DNA of 64,000 nucleotides from Streptomyces tanashiensis. GTDB lineage: Bacteria; Actinomycetota; Actinomycetes; Streptomycetales; Streptomycetaceae. The notes under the pieces were generated by a model that saw nothing but the letters and a program-made list of their open reading frames with translations, had not been told where the DNA came from and made no database searches. The stretch lies in NCBI RefSeq assembly GCF_014648895.1, contig NZ_BMRZ01000008.1, positions 62,001 through 126,000 of the forward strand, given 5' to 3'. The translations under genes and the position numbers were made by a program. Positions within the stretch are counted from its first letter, which is position 1, and each line of letters opens with the position of its first letter. Positions 55,527-64,000 of the stretch are shown in pieces.

Positions 55527-56959
55527 AGCAGCCGCCGGATGTCGCCGCGCACCCGGTAGAAGCCGCCCGCGGCCGGGTGCAGGGCATCCACCACGTACCG
55601 CGCGCCGGGCTCCCGGATCGCGCGCGGGAACTGCACGTTCCACGCGGAGTCGTATCCCTGGGAGACGACCCGCACCCGGGTCCGGCCCGACTCGGTCACG
55701 CACTCCACGACCACCGATCCGGCCGGGGCGTCACTGACGGCGGTCACGGCGGTCACGGTCGTCGCCGGCTCGTAGACCGGCAGGGCGGCGGCGAGCTTGA
55801 TGTCCCGCGCGACCGGGACCGTCCCCTGCTGGGCGGCCTCGATCGCCGCCTCGCTCGCGTCCACGCAGACCAGCGAACCGTCCGTGGTCACCAGGTAGAG
55901 CCGCTCGTCCCGGTACTGCATGGAGAGCGCCGAACCGCCGCCCGTGCCGAGCTTCCACAGTCTGGTGCCGTCCTCCGCGAAGCAGTAGACGGAGGAGGCG
56001 GAGTCGGCGGCGAAGACGAACCGGCCGCCGGGCGAGGTGGCGCAGGAGTACACCGGGCTGTCGCAGGAGTACACCGCCTCCACGCGCCCGTCCTTCTTCG
56101 CGAGCCGCTGCACCTTCTTGCGCGACGTGCCCGCGTAGACCGCGGTGTCCTCCTGCCAGCCGAAGAGGACCCCGCCCTCGGTCGCGGTGTGCCACAGCTC
56201 GCCGCCGCCGTCCGGCGCGTGGGCCGCGACGCCCCGCGTGTCCCCGTAGTAGACGGCGTCCCCGTCGGCGCGGATCATCCAGGCGTGCTCTCCGGCGCCG
56301 GCACGCGCCCACTGGTGCTCGTCCTCGTGGTCGATGACGGTGAGCCGGCCGGAGCGGTCGGCGACGTGCAGGACGCCCTCGTGGATGTCGAGCCAGAAGA
56401 TGTCGACGTCGGTGGCGATGTCGTACGCCGCGAACGGGAGCTTGGACGACAGGTCGTACACCTTGCCGTCGTCGCAGCCCGCGTAGATCCAGAAGTCGTC
56501 GGCGACCAGGCACTTGACGCCGTCCGGCAGGCTGAACCGGGCCTGCACCTCGCCGGCGCGGTCGAGCGTGAAGACGTCGCCCGCCTGATTGCCGACCCAG
56601 CAGCGCTCCTCGTCGACGTGGATGCCGAAGGCGGCCGAGCCGGTCCGGAAGCGCCAGAGGACGGGGGCGACGGCCCGTGCCGTGGAGGGCGCGGAGGTGA
56701 CCTCGCGACGCGTCACGGGACGCGCGGCCCGCTGTCCGGGGACCGCGGGCGCGTATCCCTTGCGGACCTTCTCGCCGATCTTCTTCGCCGCCGCGGCCTG
56801 GGCCTTCGCCGCCGTCGGGAACGTGGAGCGCTGGGTCTGCCCGTCCGCGCCGATCCGGCCGTAACGGACCGACACCGTGAGCTGCTCGACGGTCACTTCA
56901 TAGAACTTGTGGGCACCGCCGCCGTCCTGCGACAGCTCCAGATAGGTCGTCGTCGTCAT
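55523..56959 (-). CDS. WGR-domain protein with beta-propeller repeats
   Basis: This 478-residue protein starts with a WGR domain (YLELSQDGGGAHKFYEVTVEQLTVSVRYGRIGADGQTQRSTFPTAAKAQAAAAKKIGEKVRKGY, about 1-75), a fold that binds nucleic acid in PARP-type proteins. A linker leads to about 350 residues of repeated strands with PQQ/WD-like words (VWGNQAGDVFTLDRAGEVQARF, VYYGDTRGVAAHAPDGGGELWHT, VYCFAEDGTRLWKLGTGGG), consistent with a seven- or eight-blade propeller. There is no signal peptide, so it is cytoplasmic. The role is unknown; WGR-propeller proteins could sense nucleic-acid damage. ATG 56959 has no ribosome site but TACCGT ends 7 bases before it, so the message may be leaderless. Confidence 0.8.
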   Translation of the reverse strand: MTTTTYLELSQDGGGAHKFYEVTVEQLTVSVRYGRIGADGQTQRSTFPTAAKAQAAAAKKIGEKVRKGYAPAVPGQRAARPVTRREVTSAPSTARAVAPVLWRFRTGSAAFGIHVDEERCWVGNQAGDVFTLDRAGEVQARFSLPDGVKCLVADDFWIYAGCDDGKVYDLSSKLPFAAYDIATDVDIFWLDIHEGVLHVADRSGRLTVIDHEDEHQWARAGAGEHAWMIRADGDAVYYGDTRGVAAHAPDGGGELWHTATEGGVLFGWQEDTAVYAGTSRKKVQRLAKKDGRVEAVYSCDSPVYSCATSPGGRFVFAADSASSVYCFAEDGTRLWKLGTGGGSALSMQYRDERLYLVTTDGSLVCVDASEAAIEAAQQGTVPVARDIKLAAALPVYEPATTVTAVTAVSDAPAGSVVVECVTESGRTRVRVVSQGYDSAWNVQFPRAIREPGARYVVDALHPAAGGFYRVRGDIRRLL

Positions 56960-57135
56960 GGTGAGAACGGTAGGGGCGACCACTGACAACGGCCTGCGGT
57001 GAAGCCTTGGCCATGGGACCAAAGGCCCGGGCATTCGGGACCTTCGTCGCGGCATTCCGGACATTCACCCCTGTGACCATGGTGCGTGAAGATCATCCGA
57101 CGAGCCGTCACCTCAGGAACGGCCGGAAGGGCCTC

Positions 57136-58239
57136 ATGACCGAGCTGCAGAAACGGGCCCTGCCCGTCCGCACCCGCCGGCACAGCGACGGCATACCGAT
57201 GAACGACCTCTTCCGGACGACCAACCCGACCAAGAACCCGACGAAGAACCCGACGAAGGACCCCACGGCGAATCCGACACGGCCACAGTCGACGAACCCG
57301 GCGCCGGACCGAGCAACCGGCGGGCCCGCCGCGCCGGTGACGCTGCCCCGCCGCCCGCCGCCCGCCGAACCCGACCTGACGGAACGTCCGGGCCCGGCCG
57401 TCCCCGGCTGGGTCGCCGTCCTGACCGGCCTCACCGCCCTCACCGGCGCGGCGGCGGCACTCTGGCGGGCCCGCCCGCTGCGCACCGTCGAGCTGCCGCC
57501 GTGGCAGTGGGCCGCGCTCGCCTGCTGTGCCGTCGTCGCCGTCGTCTCCTTCGGCGGGCTGACCCGTGGCCGGACGGGCTCCGCCTGGGTGCTCTCGCTC
57601 TTCGGCCGCTACCGGGGCAGCGTCCGGCGCACCGGCCTCGTCTGGATCAGCCCGTTCGTGCTGCGCCGCCGGATCGACGTACGGCTGCGGCACTGGCGCA
57701 GCGAACCCATCGCCGTCGTCGACGCGGAGGGTTCGGCGCTGCGCGTCGTGGTCCTGGTCGTGTGGTCCGTGCGGGACACCGCCCGCGCCCTGCTCGCGGT
57801 CGACGACCACCTCGGCTATCTGCGCGAGCAGGTGGAGGCGGCGTCCGCGCGCGTGCTCTCGCAGCTGCCGGCGGACGCCTTCCGGGGTGACGCGCCGACC
57901 CTCCGGGACGCCGAGGCGGTCGGCGACGCGCTGACCCGGATGCTCGCCGCCGAGTGCCGTCCGGTCGGCATCGCCGTCTTCTCCGCCCAGCCCACCCGCA
58001 TCGAGTACGCCCCCGAGGTCGCCGCCGCCATGCGCCGGCGTCAGATCGCCGTCCTGGACGCCAAGCACCGGGACTCGGTCCTGACCGGCGTGATCGACGC
58101 CGTGGACGACACCGTCACCCGGCTGACCACGCGGGGACTCGTCGAACTCGACGACTTCGAACGCCAGGCCCTGGTCAAGGACTTGACCGTGGCCTTCTAC
58201 ACCCGGAGTGGCGGCCCGGCCGAACCGAACCAGGAGTGA
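57136..58239 (+). CDS. SPFH-domain (stomatin-like) membrane protein
   Basis: This 367-residue protein has an N-terminal NPTK-type repeat (nt about 57225-57265), two hydrophobic segments (about 95-120 and 130-150), and an SPFH/band-7 domain (GSVRRTGLVWISPFVLRRRIDVRLRHWRSEPIAVVDAEGSALRVVVLVVWSVRDTARALLAVDDHLGYLREQVEAASARVLSQL). SPFH proteins build membrane scaffolds. The asparagine/threonine/lysine repeat at the front is unusual for the family and may be recent expansion. ATG 57136 has GGAAGG at good spacing. The M23 gene starts 8 bases after the stop, so the pair probably forms an operon. Confidence 0.82.
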   Translation: MTELQKRALPVRTRRHSDGIPMNDLFRTTNPTKNPTKNPTKDPTANPTRPQSTNPAPDRATGGPAAPVTLPRRPPPAEPDLTERPGPAVPGWVAVLTGLTALTGAAAALWRARPLRTVELPPWQWAALACCAVVAVVSFGGLTRGRTGSAWVLSLFGRYRGSVRRTGLVWISPFVLRRRIDVRLRHWRSEPIAVVDAEGSALRVVVLVVWSVRDTARALLAVDDHLGYLREQVEAASARVLSQLPADAFRGDAPTLRDAEAVGDALTRMLAAECRPVGIAVFSAQPTRIEYAPEVAAAMRRRQIAVLDAKHRDSVLTGVIDAVDDTVTRLTTRGLVELDDFERQALVKDLTVAFYTRSGGPAEPNQE

Positions 58240-58247
58240 CGAGGACC

Positions 58248-59213
58248 ATGGACCCGAACAGCGACGCCTCCGGGCTCGACGCCCCCGCGTTCGACGTGCC
58301 CGCCTTCACCGACGAGACACCCGCGGGCTGCGCGTGCGCGGGCTGCGCCGAGGGGGCCCGGGCCGGCCGGGCACCGGGTGAACGGCGCGCCCTGCACGGA
58401 GTGCGCCGCGCGGTCGTCGCGACCGTGGGCGTCGTCGCCCTGGCCGGCGCGGGCACGGGCACGGCCGCCGCCGAACCCGCCCCGGCACACGCGGGCTGGG
58501 ACGGCTCCAGGTACTGGTTCCGGAACGCGGCGGGCGAGTGGCGCTGGACCAGCCACTACGCCACGTACGCGCAGCGCACCGGCACCACGGGCGGCGGCGG
58601 ACGGCAGGCCGCGGCGGACGGAGGGGGCCGCACGGGTGAACCCGTCTTCCACGGCCGGCAGGGCTGGGACGGACAGAGCCGGGTGTACTGGTACCCGTCA
58701 CGCGGCCACTGGTACTGGACCAGTCACGCCTGGAAGTACGAGCAGCGGACGGGCCGCCCGGCACACCCGCCCGCACCGCCCGGCCCCACCACGCCCCCCG
58801 GTACCTCGCGGGGCTGGACGGTGCCGGTCACCTCGTACGTCTTCACCGGGTCCTACGGGCAGCCGGGTTCCTGGTCGAAGGGCTACCACACGGGGCAGGA
58901 CTTCGCGGTGCCGTCCGGCACGGCGGTCCGGGCGGCGGGCCCCGGCCGGGTGGTGACGGCCGGATACGGCCGCTCGTACGGCTACGAGGTGGTGATCCGC
59001 CACCCGGACGGCCGCCACACCCAGTACGCGCACCTCTCGCGGATCGACGTGTCGCCCGGGCAGAGCGTGTCGGGCGGGCAGCGGATCGCGCGGTCGGGGG
59101 CGACCGGGCGGGTGACGGGTCCGCACCTGCACTTCGAGGTGCGGACCACGCCGTACTTCGGCTCGGACATCGATCCGCTGGCCTATCTGCGCGGCCACGG
59201 CGTGTCCGTGTAG
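58248..59213 (+). CDS. Exported M23 endopeptidase with twin tryptophan-rich repeats
   Basis: This 321-residue wall endopeptidase has an unusual cytoplasmic N-terminus of about 55 residues with CACAGC, then an export segment (VVATVGVVALAGAGTGTAAA). Two related units of about 30 residues follow, each W-D-G...W...W-T-S-H...Y-x-Q-R-T-G (residues about 83-112 and 139-170), which look like a substrate- or wall-binding repeat I cannot name. The M23 domain carries YHTGQDFAVPSGT, QYAHLS and GPHLHFEVR, complete zinc and catalytic His. It ends GSDIDPLAYLRGHGVSV, matching the larger M23 enzyme at 29885. It follows the SPFH gene by 8 bases. Confidence 0.87.
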   Translation: MDPNSDASGLDAPAFDVPAFTDETPAGCACAGCAEGARAGRAPGERRALHGVRRAVVATVGVVALAGAGTGTAAAEPAPAHAGWDGSRYWFRNAAGEWRWTSHYATYAQRTGTTGGGGRQAAADGGGRTGEPVFHGRQGWDGQSRVYWYPSRGHWYWTSHAWKYEQRTGRPAHPPAPPGPTTPPGTSRGWTVPVTSYVFTGSYGQPGSWSKGYHTGQDFAVPSGTAVRAAGPGRVVTAGYGRSYGYEVVIRHPDGRHTQYAHLSRIDVSPGQSVSGGQRIARSGATGRVTGPHLHFEVRTTPYFGSDIDPLAYLRGHGVSV

Positions 59214-59214
59214 G

Positions 59215-59265
59215 GCGGTCCCGGTCAGGCCTCGACCCGGTCCCGTCCGTGCGGTGCGGTCCCGG

Positions 59266-59284
<19 letters not shown>
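59215..59284. repeat. 29-base direct repeat covering the ABC gene stop codon
   Basis: A 29-base sequence at 59215-59243 recurs exactly at 59256-59284, a period of 41. The right-hand copy includes the stop codon and last codons (Arg-Val-Glu-Ala) of the ABC ATPase gene. The left-hand copy is a spare stop region just downstream. Confidence 0.85.
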
Positions 59285-59970
<686 letters not shown>

Positions 59971-60011
59971 GGTGGGACTCCTGTGGTCCGTGGGTGGGTT
60001 CGGGCGGTCGG

Positions 60012-61481
60012 CTACTCGACGCGGCGCAGCGCGTCGGCGGGGCGCAGCCGCGAGGCGCGCCAGGCGCCGAAGGCGCCCGCGACCAGTCCGCCGCCGAGGG
60101 CGAGGAGGACGGCGAGACCCACGGTGGTGACGCTGACGGGGGCGGTGAGCGCGATGTCGACCGTCTTGCCGACCGCCGTACGGGCTCCGCCGGGGCCGCC
60201 GCCGAAGACCATGCCTCCGCCGCGTCCGCCGCCGAACCCGCCACCGCTCGCGCCGAGTTCGGCGGTGAGGGTCGGGCTCGCGGCGGTGACGGCGTACGCT
60301 CCGGCGAGGCCGATCGCGATGCCGAGCGCGCCGCCGATGACGCCGTTGACGAGTGCCTCGCCGACGACCTGGCGGGTGACCCTGCCGCTCCTCCAGCCGA
60401 GGGCCTTGAGGGTGCCGAACTCGCGGACCCTGCGGCCGACGGCGGCCGAGGTGAGGAGTCCGGCGACGAGGACGGCGGCGAGCAGCACGGCGTACGAGAG
60501 CCACTTGCCGACGTTCGCGGCGAGGTCGGCCGCGGTGTCGAGCGAGCCGGAGACCGTCTGCGCGAGGTCGGCGGAGGTGGTGACGGTGGTGCCGGAGACG
60601 TTCTTCTGGATGGCGGTCTTGACCGCGTCGATGCGCGTCGAGTCGGTCGCCTTCACGTAGATCGTGGTGATCTTGGCAGCGGAACCGGAGAGCGTCTGCG
60701 CCTGCTTGAGGGGCAGGTAGACCTGGGCGGCGGACTGCCCGCTGTCGGCCGTCGCGATCCCGATGATCGCGAACTTCACGCCCTTGACGGTCAGTTCGTC
60801 GCCGACGGAGAGGTCCTTCTCCTGTGCGTAGGCGCTGTCCACGACGGCGACCTCGGCGTCGGTCTCGGTGGTCGTGAAGGTGCGGCCCGTGGAGACGGTG
60901 GAGGTGGTGAGGGGGCCGAGGTCGGGGGCGGTGACGTCGGTGCCGTAGATCGTGAAGGAGTCGACGTCGAAGGCCGCGCCTCCGCCGGTCACGGTGTCGC
61001 CGGGGCCGCCGGTGCCGCCGCCCGGGCCGCCGCGCTGGGTCTGCCCGCCCTCGCCGCGCTGGATCTCGCCGCGCTTGAACTCGCCGTTGATCTTCAGGTT
61101 GACCAGGCTCAGGCCGCCGACGGCCTTGTCGACGCCCCGCTGCTTCGCGACCGTGCCGACGGTGGAGTCGGCGAGGGTCTGGAAGCCCTGGACCATCAGC
61201 CGGTCGCTGCTCTGCTCCTTGCCGTCCTCCTTGCCCTGGAACTCGAACCGGGGCCGCTGCGGCTGCGCGCCGGCCTCGGGCCGCTCCTGCGCCTTGGTCA
61301 CCGTCAGGTCCGTGCCGAGACCGTAGAGGGACTCCAGGACCTTGCCCTGGGCCCGGCTCATGCCGGAGGAGACGGAGTTGACGACGATGACCAGCGCGAT
61401 GCCGAGCGCGAGCCCGGAGGCGACGACGAGCGCCGCCTTTCTGCGACGGCGCAGTTCGCGCCGGAGGTAGGTGAAGAACAT
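60012..61481 (-). CDS. FtsX/MacB-type ABC permease
   Basis: This permease of 489 residues has one N-terminal membrane helix (about 15-38), a large extracytoplasmic MacB-like domain (about 40-320) with a Gly-rich low-complexity stretch, and three membrane segments in the last 170 residues (ALLAAVLVAGLLTSAAVGRRVREFGTLKALGWRSGRVTRQVVGEALVNGVIGGALGI). The RRREFGTLKALGW motif contacts the ATPase. The length is somewhat above that of classic four-helix MacB permeases because of the insertion. It heads the two-gene exporter operon. Confidence 0.88.
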   Translation of the reverse strand: MFFTYLRRELRRRRKAALVVASGLALGIALVIVVNSVSSGMSRAQGKVLESLYGLGTDLTVTKAQERPEAGAQPQRPRFEFQGKEDGKEQSSDRLMVQGFQTLADSTVGTVAKQRGVDKAVGGLSLVNLKINGEFKRGEIQRGEGGQTQRGGPGGGTGGPGDTVTGGGAAFDVDSFTIYGTDVTAPDLGPLTTSTVSTGRTFTTTETDAEVAVVDSAYAQEKDLSVGDELTVKGVKFAIIGIATADSGQSAAQVYLPLKQAQTLSGSAAKITTIYVKATDSTRIDAVKTAIQKNVSGTTVTTSADLAQTVSGSLDTAADLAANVGKWLSYAVLLAAVLVAGLLTSAAVGRRVREFGTLKALGWRSGRVTRQVVGEALVNGVIGGALGIAIGLAGAYAVTAASPTLTAELGASGGGFGGGRGGGMVFGGGPGGARTAVGKTVDIALTAPVSVTTVGLAVLLALGGGLVAGAFGAWRASRLRPADALRRVE

Positions 61482-61601
61482 GGGCGCGAAGCTAGGGGCG
61501 GCGTGTGATGACGGGATAAGGCCCGCGTGAGAGCGCGATGAGAGCCGCAGGGGTACGCCACGCGGTATCCGGGACGATCGGGCGACCCGGCACTCGGCTC
61601 C

Positions 61602-61806
61602 GGCCAGGACGCGCGCCCCGTCAGGCGCCCGGGCCCTGCCAGGGACTCGGTCCTGTCAGGGACCCGGGTGCTGCCAGGAGCGCACGCCGTCAGGGACTCG
61701 CGCCCTGTCAGGCGTCCGGTCGGGACGCGCGCCCCGTCAGGGACTCGGTTACGGCCAGGTACTCAGGCCCGTCGGGGATTCGGCCCCCGTCAGGCGCCCG
61801 GTGCCA
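61602..61806. repeat. Eleven degenerate 18-base tandem repeats
   Basis: Units starting with G(T/C)CAGG begin at 61602, 61620, 61638, 61655, 61673, 61689, 61707, 61736, 61754, 61771 and 61789 (one reads GTCGGG), mostly 17-18 bases apart with consensus GTCAGGGACTCGGNCCCT. There are no spacers. The last unit contains the ROK gene stop codon. The tract fills the gap between the ABC permease and ROK genes. Confidence 0.8.
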
Positions 61807-63001
61807 CCGTATGGGCCAGGGGGTCGGCCAGGATGTCGTGGAGCACCAGGGCCGCCGCGCCGCGCGCCGCGTCCGTGGCGGCGGACGCCGGACGGAGACG
61901 CTCCGCGTCCGGGGTCCAGAGGCCGGAGACGACACGGTCGGCGAGCTCCGACGCGAGGGCGGCCGTCAGCCAGGGCATCAACCGCGGGTAGATGCCGCCC
62001 AGGACGACGGCCTCGGGGTCGAGGAGGTTCACGGCCGCCGACAGGGCCCGGCCGAGCATCCGGCCCGCCTCGGCGAGGGCGGCGAGGGCGCGCGGCTCGG
62101 CGGCCTCGGCGCGGCGCGCGAGGTCCGGCACGCCGCCGGCGTCCGCCGCGGCGAGGAGGGCGGCCTGTCCCGCGTACTGCTCCAGGCAGCCGCGGGAGCC
62201 GCAGCGGCAGAGCGGACCTGCGGCGTCGACGACGAGGTGCCCGATCTCGCCGGCGAAGCCGTGGGCGCCCCGCAGCAGTTCGCCGTGGACGACGATCGCG
62301 CCGCCGACGCCGATCTCCCCGGTCAGGTACAGGAAGGTGCGGAGGTCTCCGAGGGAGCCGGACCACAGCTCGGCGAGGGCCGCCATGTTGGCCTCGTTGT
62401 CGGAGGTGAAGGGGAGACCGGCGGTGTCGGGGCGCAGTGCGGTGAGCGCCTTGCCGAAGAGGGCTTCGGCGGGGACCTCGTTCCAGCCGAGGTTGGGGGC
62501 CTGCCGGACGGTCCCGTCGCAGACGAGTCCGGGGAGGGCGAGTCCCGCTCCGGCCGGGACGAGGTGTTGCTCGGCCGCGGCGTCCAGGGCTTCCGCCGCG
62601 ACGCGGGCGGCGCGGGCGAGGACGTCGCCGGCCTCGGGCTCCCGGTTGTCGAGGTGCTCGGTGCGGCGGACGCGGTCGGTGCCGGTCAGGTCGACGACGC
62701 GGACGGTGACGTAGTCGACGTTGATCTCGACGCCGAGGCCGGCGGGTCCGGTGTCCGCCGGTTTGAGCACGGTGCCCGGCCGGCCCGCCTGCCCGCTGAA
62801 CGTCTTGCCCGACTCGACGAGGAAGCCGAGGTCGAGGAGCTGCTCGACGAGGGAGGAGACGGCGGGCCGGGTGAGCCCGACGCGGGCCGCGACCGCCGCC
62901 CGGGTCGTCTCGCCGGCCTCGTGGACGGTCCGCAGGACGAGGCTCAGGTTGTGCCGTCGCACTCCCGACTTGTCGGCCTTGGGCTCCGTGGGCTGGTTCA
63001 T
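61790..63001 (-). CDS. ROK-family transcriptional regulator
   Basis: This 403-residue regulator has an N-terminal winged helix-turn-helix (about 15-75, with RRHNLSLVLRTVHEAGETTRAAVAARVGLTRPAVSSLVEQLLDLGFL). A sugar-kinase-like ROK domain follows, with DNEANMAALAELWSG, GEIGVGGAIVVHGELLRGAHGFAGEIGHLVVD and the zinc-binding CRCGSRGCLEQYAG. Members respond to sugars or sugar phosphates (NagC, XylR). The catalytic kinase residues are not obviously complete. It is divergent from the HxlR regulator; two palindromes lie between them. A TAGGCT -10 lies only about 10 bases before ATG 63001, so the message may be nearly leaderless. Confidence 0.88.
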   Translation of the reverse strand: MNQPTEPKADKSGVRRHNLSLVLRTVHEAGETTRAAVAARVGLTRPAVSSLVEQLLDLGFLVESGKTFSGQAGRPGTVLKPADTGPAGLGVEINVDYVTVRVVDLTGTDRVRRTEHLDNREPEAGDVLARAARVAAEALDAAAEQHLVPAGAGLALPGLVCDGTVRQAPNLGWNEVPAEALFGKALTALRPDTAGLPFTSDNEANMAALAELWSGSLGDLRTFLYLTGEIGVGGAIVVHGELLRGAHGFAGEIGHLVVDAAGPLCRCGSRGCLEQYAGQAALLAAADAGGVPDLARRAEAAEPRALAALAEAGRMLGRALSAAVNLLDPEAVVLGGIYPRLMPWLTAALASELADRVVSGLWTPDAERLRPASAATDAARGAAALVLHDILADPLAHTVAPGA

Positions 63002-63002
63002 G

Positions 63003-63060
63003 GTGAGCGAGAGCCTAGTCGCCCCTTTCGCTCACAAGAAAACAGTTCGGTGACCGAACT
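63003..63060. promoter_or_regulatory. Two adjacent operators between ROK and HxlR genes
   Basis: GTGAGCGA (63003-63010) and TCGCTCAC (63028-63035) flank the ROK -10 (TAGGCT, 63017-63012, minus). AGTTCGGT-G-ACCGAACT (63044-63060) is a perfect 8+1+8 palindrome overlapping the likely -35 of HxlR, whose -10 is TAGGCT (63070-63075). Each regulator may bind one site. Confidence 0.65.
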
Positions 63061-63082
63061 CTTCTGCGCTAGGCTCCCGCCC

Positions 63083-63649
63083 ATGACGCTTCCGCGTGAC
63101 TACCGCGGCCAGACCTGTGCCCTCGCCCGCTCGATGGAGATCGTCGGCGAGCGCTGGACCCTGCTGATCCTGCGCGACGCCTTCTACGGGGTCCGCAGGT
63201 TCGGGGAGTTCGCCGGGCACCTGGGCGTCCCCCGGGCGGTCCTCACCGACCGGCTCGCCACGCTCACCGAGGCCGGCGTCCTGGCGCGCGGCCCCGGGAC
63301 GGGCACGGGCCGCCGCGAGGTCTACGGGCTCACGCCCAAGGGGGTCGCCCTCTGGCCGGCCGTCCGCGCGCTCACCGCCTGGGGCGAGGAGTTCCACCCG
63401 GCGGAGGGCGGCCCGCGCCGCGTCTTCCTCCACGCGGGGGACGAGGCCCCGCTCGATCCGGACGGCCGCTGCACGGCGTGCGGCGCGGCCGTGCCGGTCC
63501 AGGACGTCCTGGTCGCCCCGGGCCCGGGGCTCGCTCCCCCGGCCCCGGACGACGACCCGGTGACGGCGGCCCTGGCCCGGCCGCACCGGCTGCTCACCCC
63601 TCTGCTCACCACCGCGCCCTCGGGGCGCTCCACGAAGGGTTCACCCTGA
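63083..63649 (+). CDS. HxlR-family transcriptional regulator
   Basis: This 188-residue regulator has a winged-helix HxlR domain (about 8-105: CALARSMEIVGERWTLLILRDAFYGVRRFGEFAGHLGVPRAVLTDRLATLTEAGVLAR), whose N-terminal Cys (C11) is typical of thiol- or aldehyde-sensing members. About 80 extra residues with a CTAC motif and a Pro/Asp-rich tail follow. The next gene, a ketopantoate-reductase-like oxidoreductase, overlaps its stop codon by one base (TGATG), so the regulator may control the enzyme and itself through the palindrome just upstream. Confidence 0.85.
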   Translation: MTLPRDYRGQTCALARSMEIVGERWTLLILRDAFYGVRRFGEFAGHLGVPRAVLTDRLATLTEAGVLARGPGTGTGRREVYGLTPKGVALWPAVRALTAWGEEFHPAEGGPRRVFLHAGDEAPLDPDGRCTACGAAVPVQDVLVAPGPGLAPPAPDDDPVTAALARPHRLLTPLLTTAPSGRSTKGSP

Positions 63650-64000
63650 TGAAGATCCTGGTCGTCGGCGCCGGTGCCACCGGTGGCTACTTCGGCGCGA
63701 TGCTCGCCCGCGCCGGCGAGGACGTCACCTTCCTGGTCCGCCCGGCCCGGGCCGCCGCGCTGCGCGAGCGCGGGCTGCGGGTCGTGGGGCGGGACGAGGA
63801 GTGGACGGTGGAGCCCCGCCTCGTCACGGCCGGGGAGCTGCGCGAGCCGTACGACCTCGTCCTGCTGTCGGTGAAGTCCACCGGGCTCGACCGGGCGATC
63901 GAGGACGTCGCGCCGGCCGTCGGACCGGACACGGCCGTCATACCGCTCCTCAACGGCCTCGCCCACATCGACGCCCTCAACACCCGCTTCGGGGCACCGG
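63649..64000 (+). CDS. Ketopantoate reductase family oxidoreductase (partial, cut by window edge)
   Basis: The first 117 residues are present: MKILVVGAGATGGYFGAMLARAGEDVTFLVRPARAAALRERGL, a clean GxGxxG Rossmann start for NADP(H), and DLVLLSVKSTGLDRAIEDVAPAVGPDTAVIPLLNGLAH, the PanE/ApbA pattern (PLLNG). The C-terminal catalytic domain lies beyond the window, so activity is not provable. PanE-like proteins often act on 2-oxo acids other than ketopantoate when next to a regulator like this. It is translated with the HxlR gene by TGATG overlap. Confidence 0.8.
   Translation, partial: MKILVVGAGATGGYFGAMLARAGEDVTFLVRPARAAALRERGLRVVGRDEEWTVEPRLVTAGELREPYDLVLLSVKSTGLDRAIEDVAPAVGPDTAVIPLLNGLAHIDALNTRFGAP

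Noticed and set aside
61602..61806. Possible CRISPR array
   Set aside because: Units of 17-18 bases directly abut, with no unique spacers and no cas genes.

Overview
The window is very GC-rich, with heavy G/C bias at third codon positions, many GTG starts, and gene families typical of actinomycetes: an ECF sigma factor, a SpoIIE-type phosphatase, large LuxR ATPases, a WS/DGAT acyltransferase, a class F sortase, OpcA and M23/LysM wall enzymes. All of this fits a Streptomyces chromosome. I recognise no tRNA, rRNA, transposase, phage gene or CRISPR array.

Layout. 0.3-9 kb: secreted and cell-surface proteins (a His/Gly/Pro-rich secreted protein, a DUF4239 membrane protein, two sister surface proteins beside a class F sortase, a polysaccharide deacetylase), then a universal stress protein, a CapA-like lipoprotein, an ECF sigma factor, a thioesterase and an unknown protein. 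9-16 kb: a LytS/LytTR two-component pair enclosing an acetate/pyruvate-type symporter with its DUF485 partner, an Fpg/Nei glycosylase, and an OmpR-type two-component pair. 16-26 kb: a secreted tripeptidyl aminopeptidase, WS/DGAT, a PAS-GAF-SpoIIE-HATPase phosphatase, a DUF6777 lipoprotein, and a YndJ-DUF1990-lipase maturation factor operon behind a two-operator promoter. 26-33 kb: a 56-residue orphan small protein, an unusual SDR, an FhuF-like protein, a DMT transporter overlapping an Rpf/LysM/M23 wall hydrolase, PanD and a PLP deaminase. 33-46 kb: a GH59 glycosidase, a CUT2 (AraFGH-like) sugar transporter, and two paralogous LuxR ATPase regulators on either side of the transporter. 46-50 kb: two divergent cytochrome P450 units, one with a methyltransferase. 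50-64 kb: orphan OpcA, DoxX, M20 peptidase, HdeD and DUF350 proteins, a WGR-propeller protein, an SPFH protein, a second M23 enzyme, a MacB-type ABC exporter, divergent ROK and HxlR regulators, and the start of a ketopantoate reductase gene cut by the window edge.

The most exciting item is an 18-base gene at 46927-46910 (minus) encoding only Met-Lys-Tyr-Trp-His. It has a perfect AGGAGG ribosome site seven bases upstream. Its ATG overlaps the stop codon of a P450 gene, and a strong hairpin follows. It resembles the biarylitide minimal RiPP clusters (MRYYH-type pentapeptide plus cross-linking P450), but with a different pentapeptide and with the peptide downstream of the P450.

Other points worth following are a 64-base leader shared by panD and a LuxR gene 14 kb apart, twin sortase-neighbour proteins with an identical non-LPXTG C-terminal motif, several clear operator palindromes, and three intergenic tandem-repeat tracts, two of which repeat a stop-codon region.
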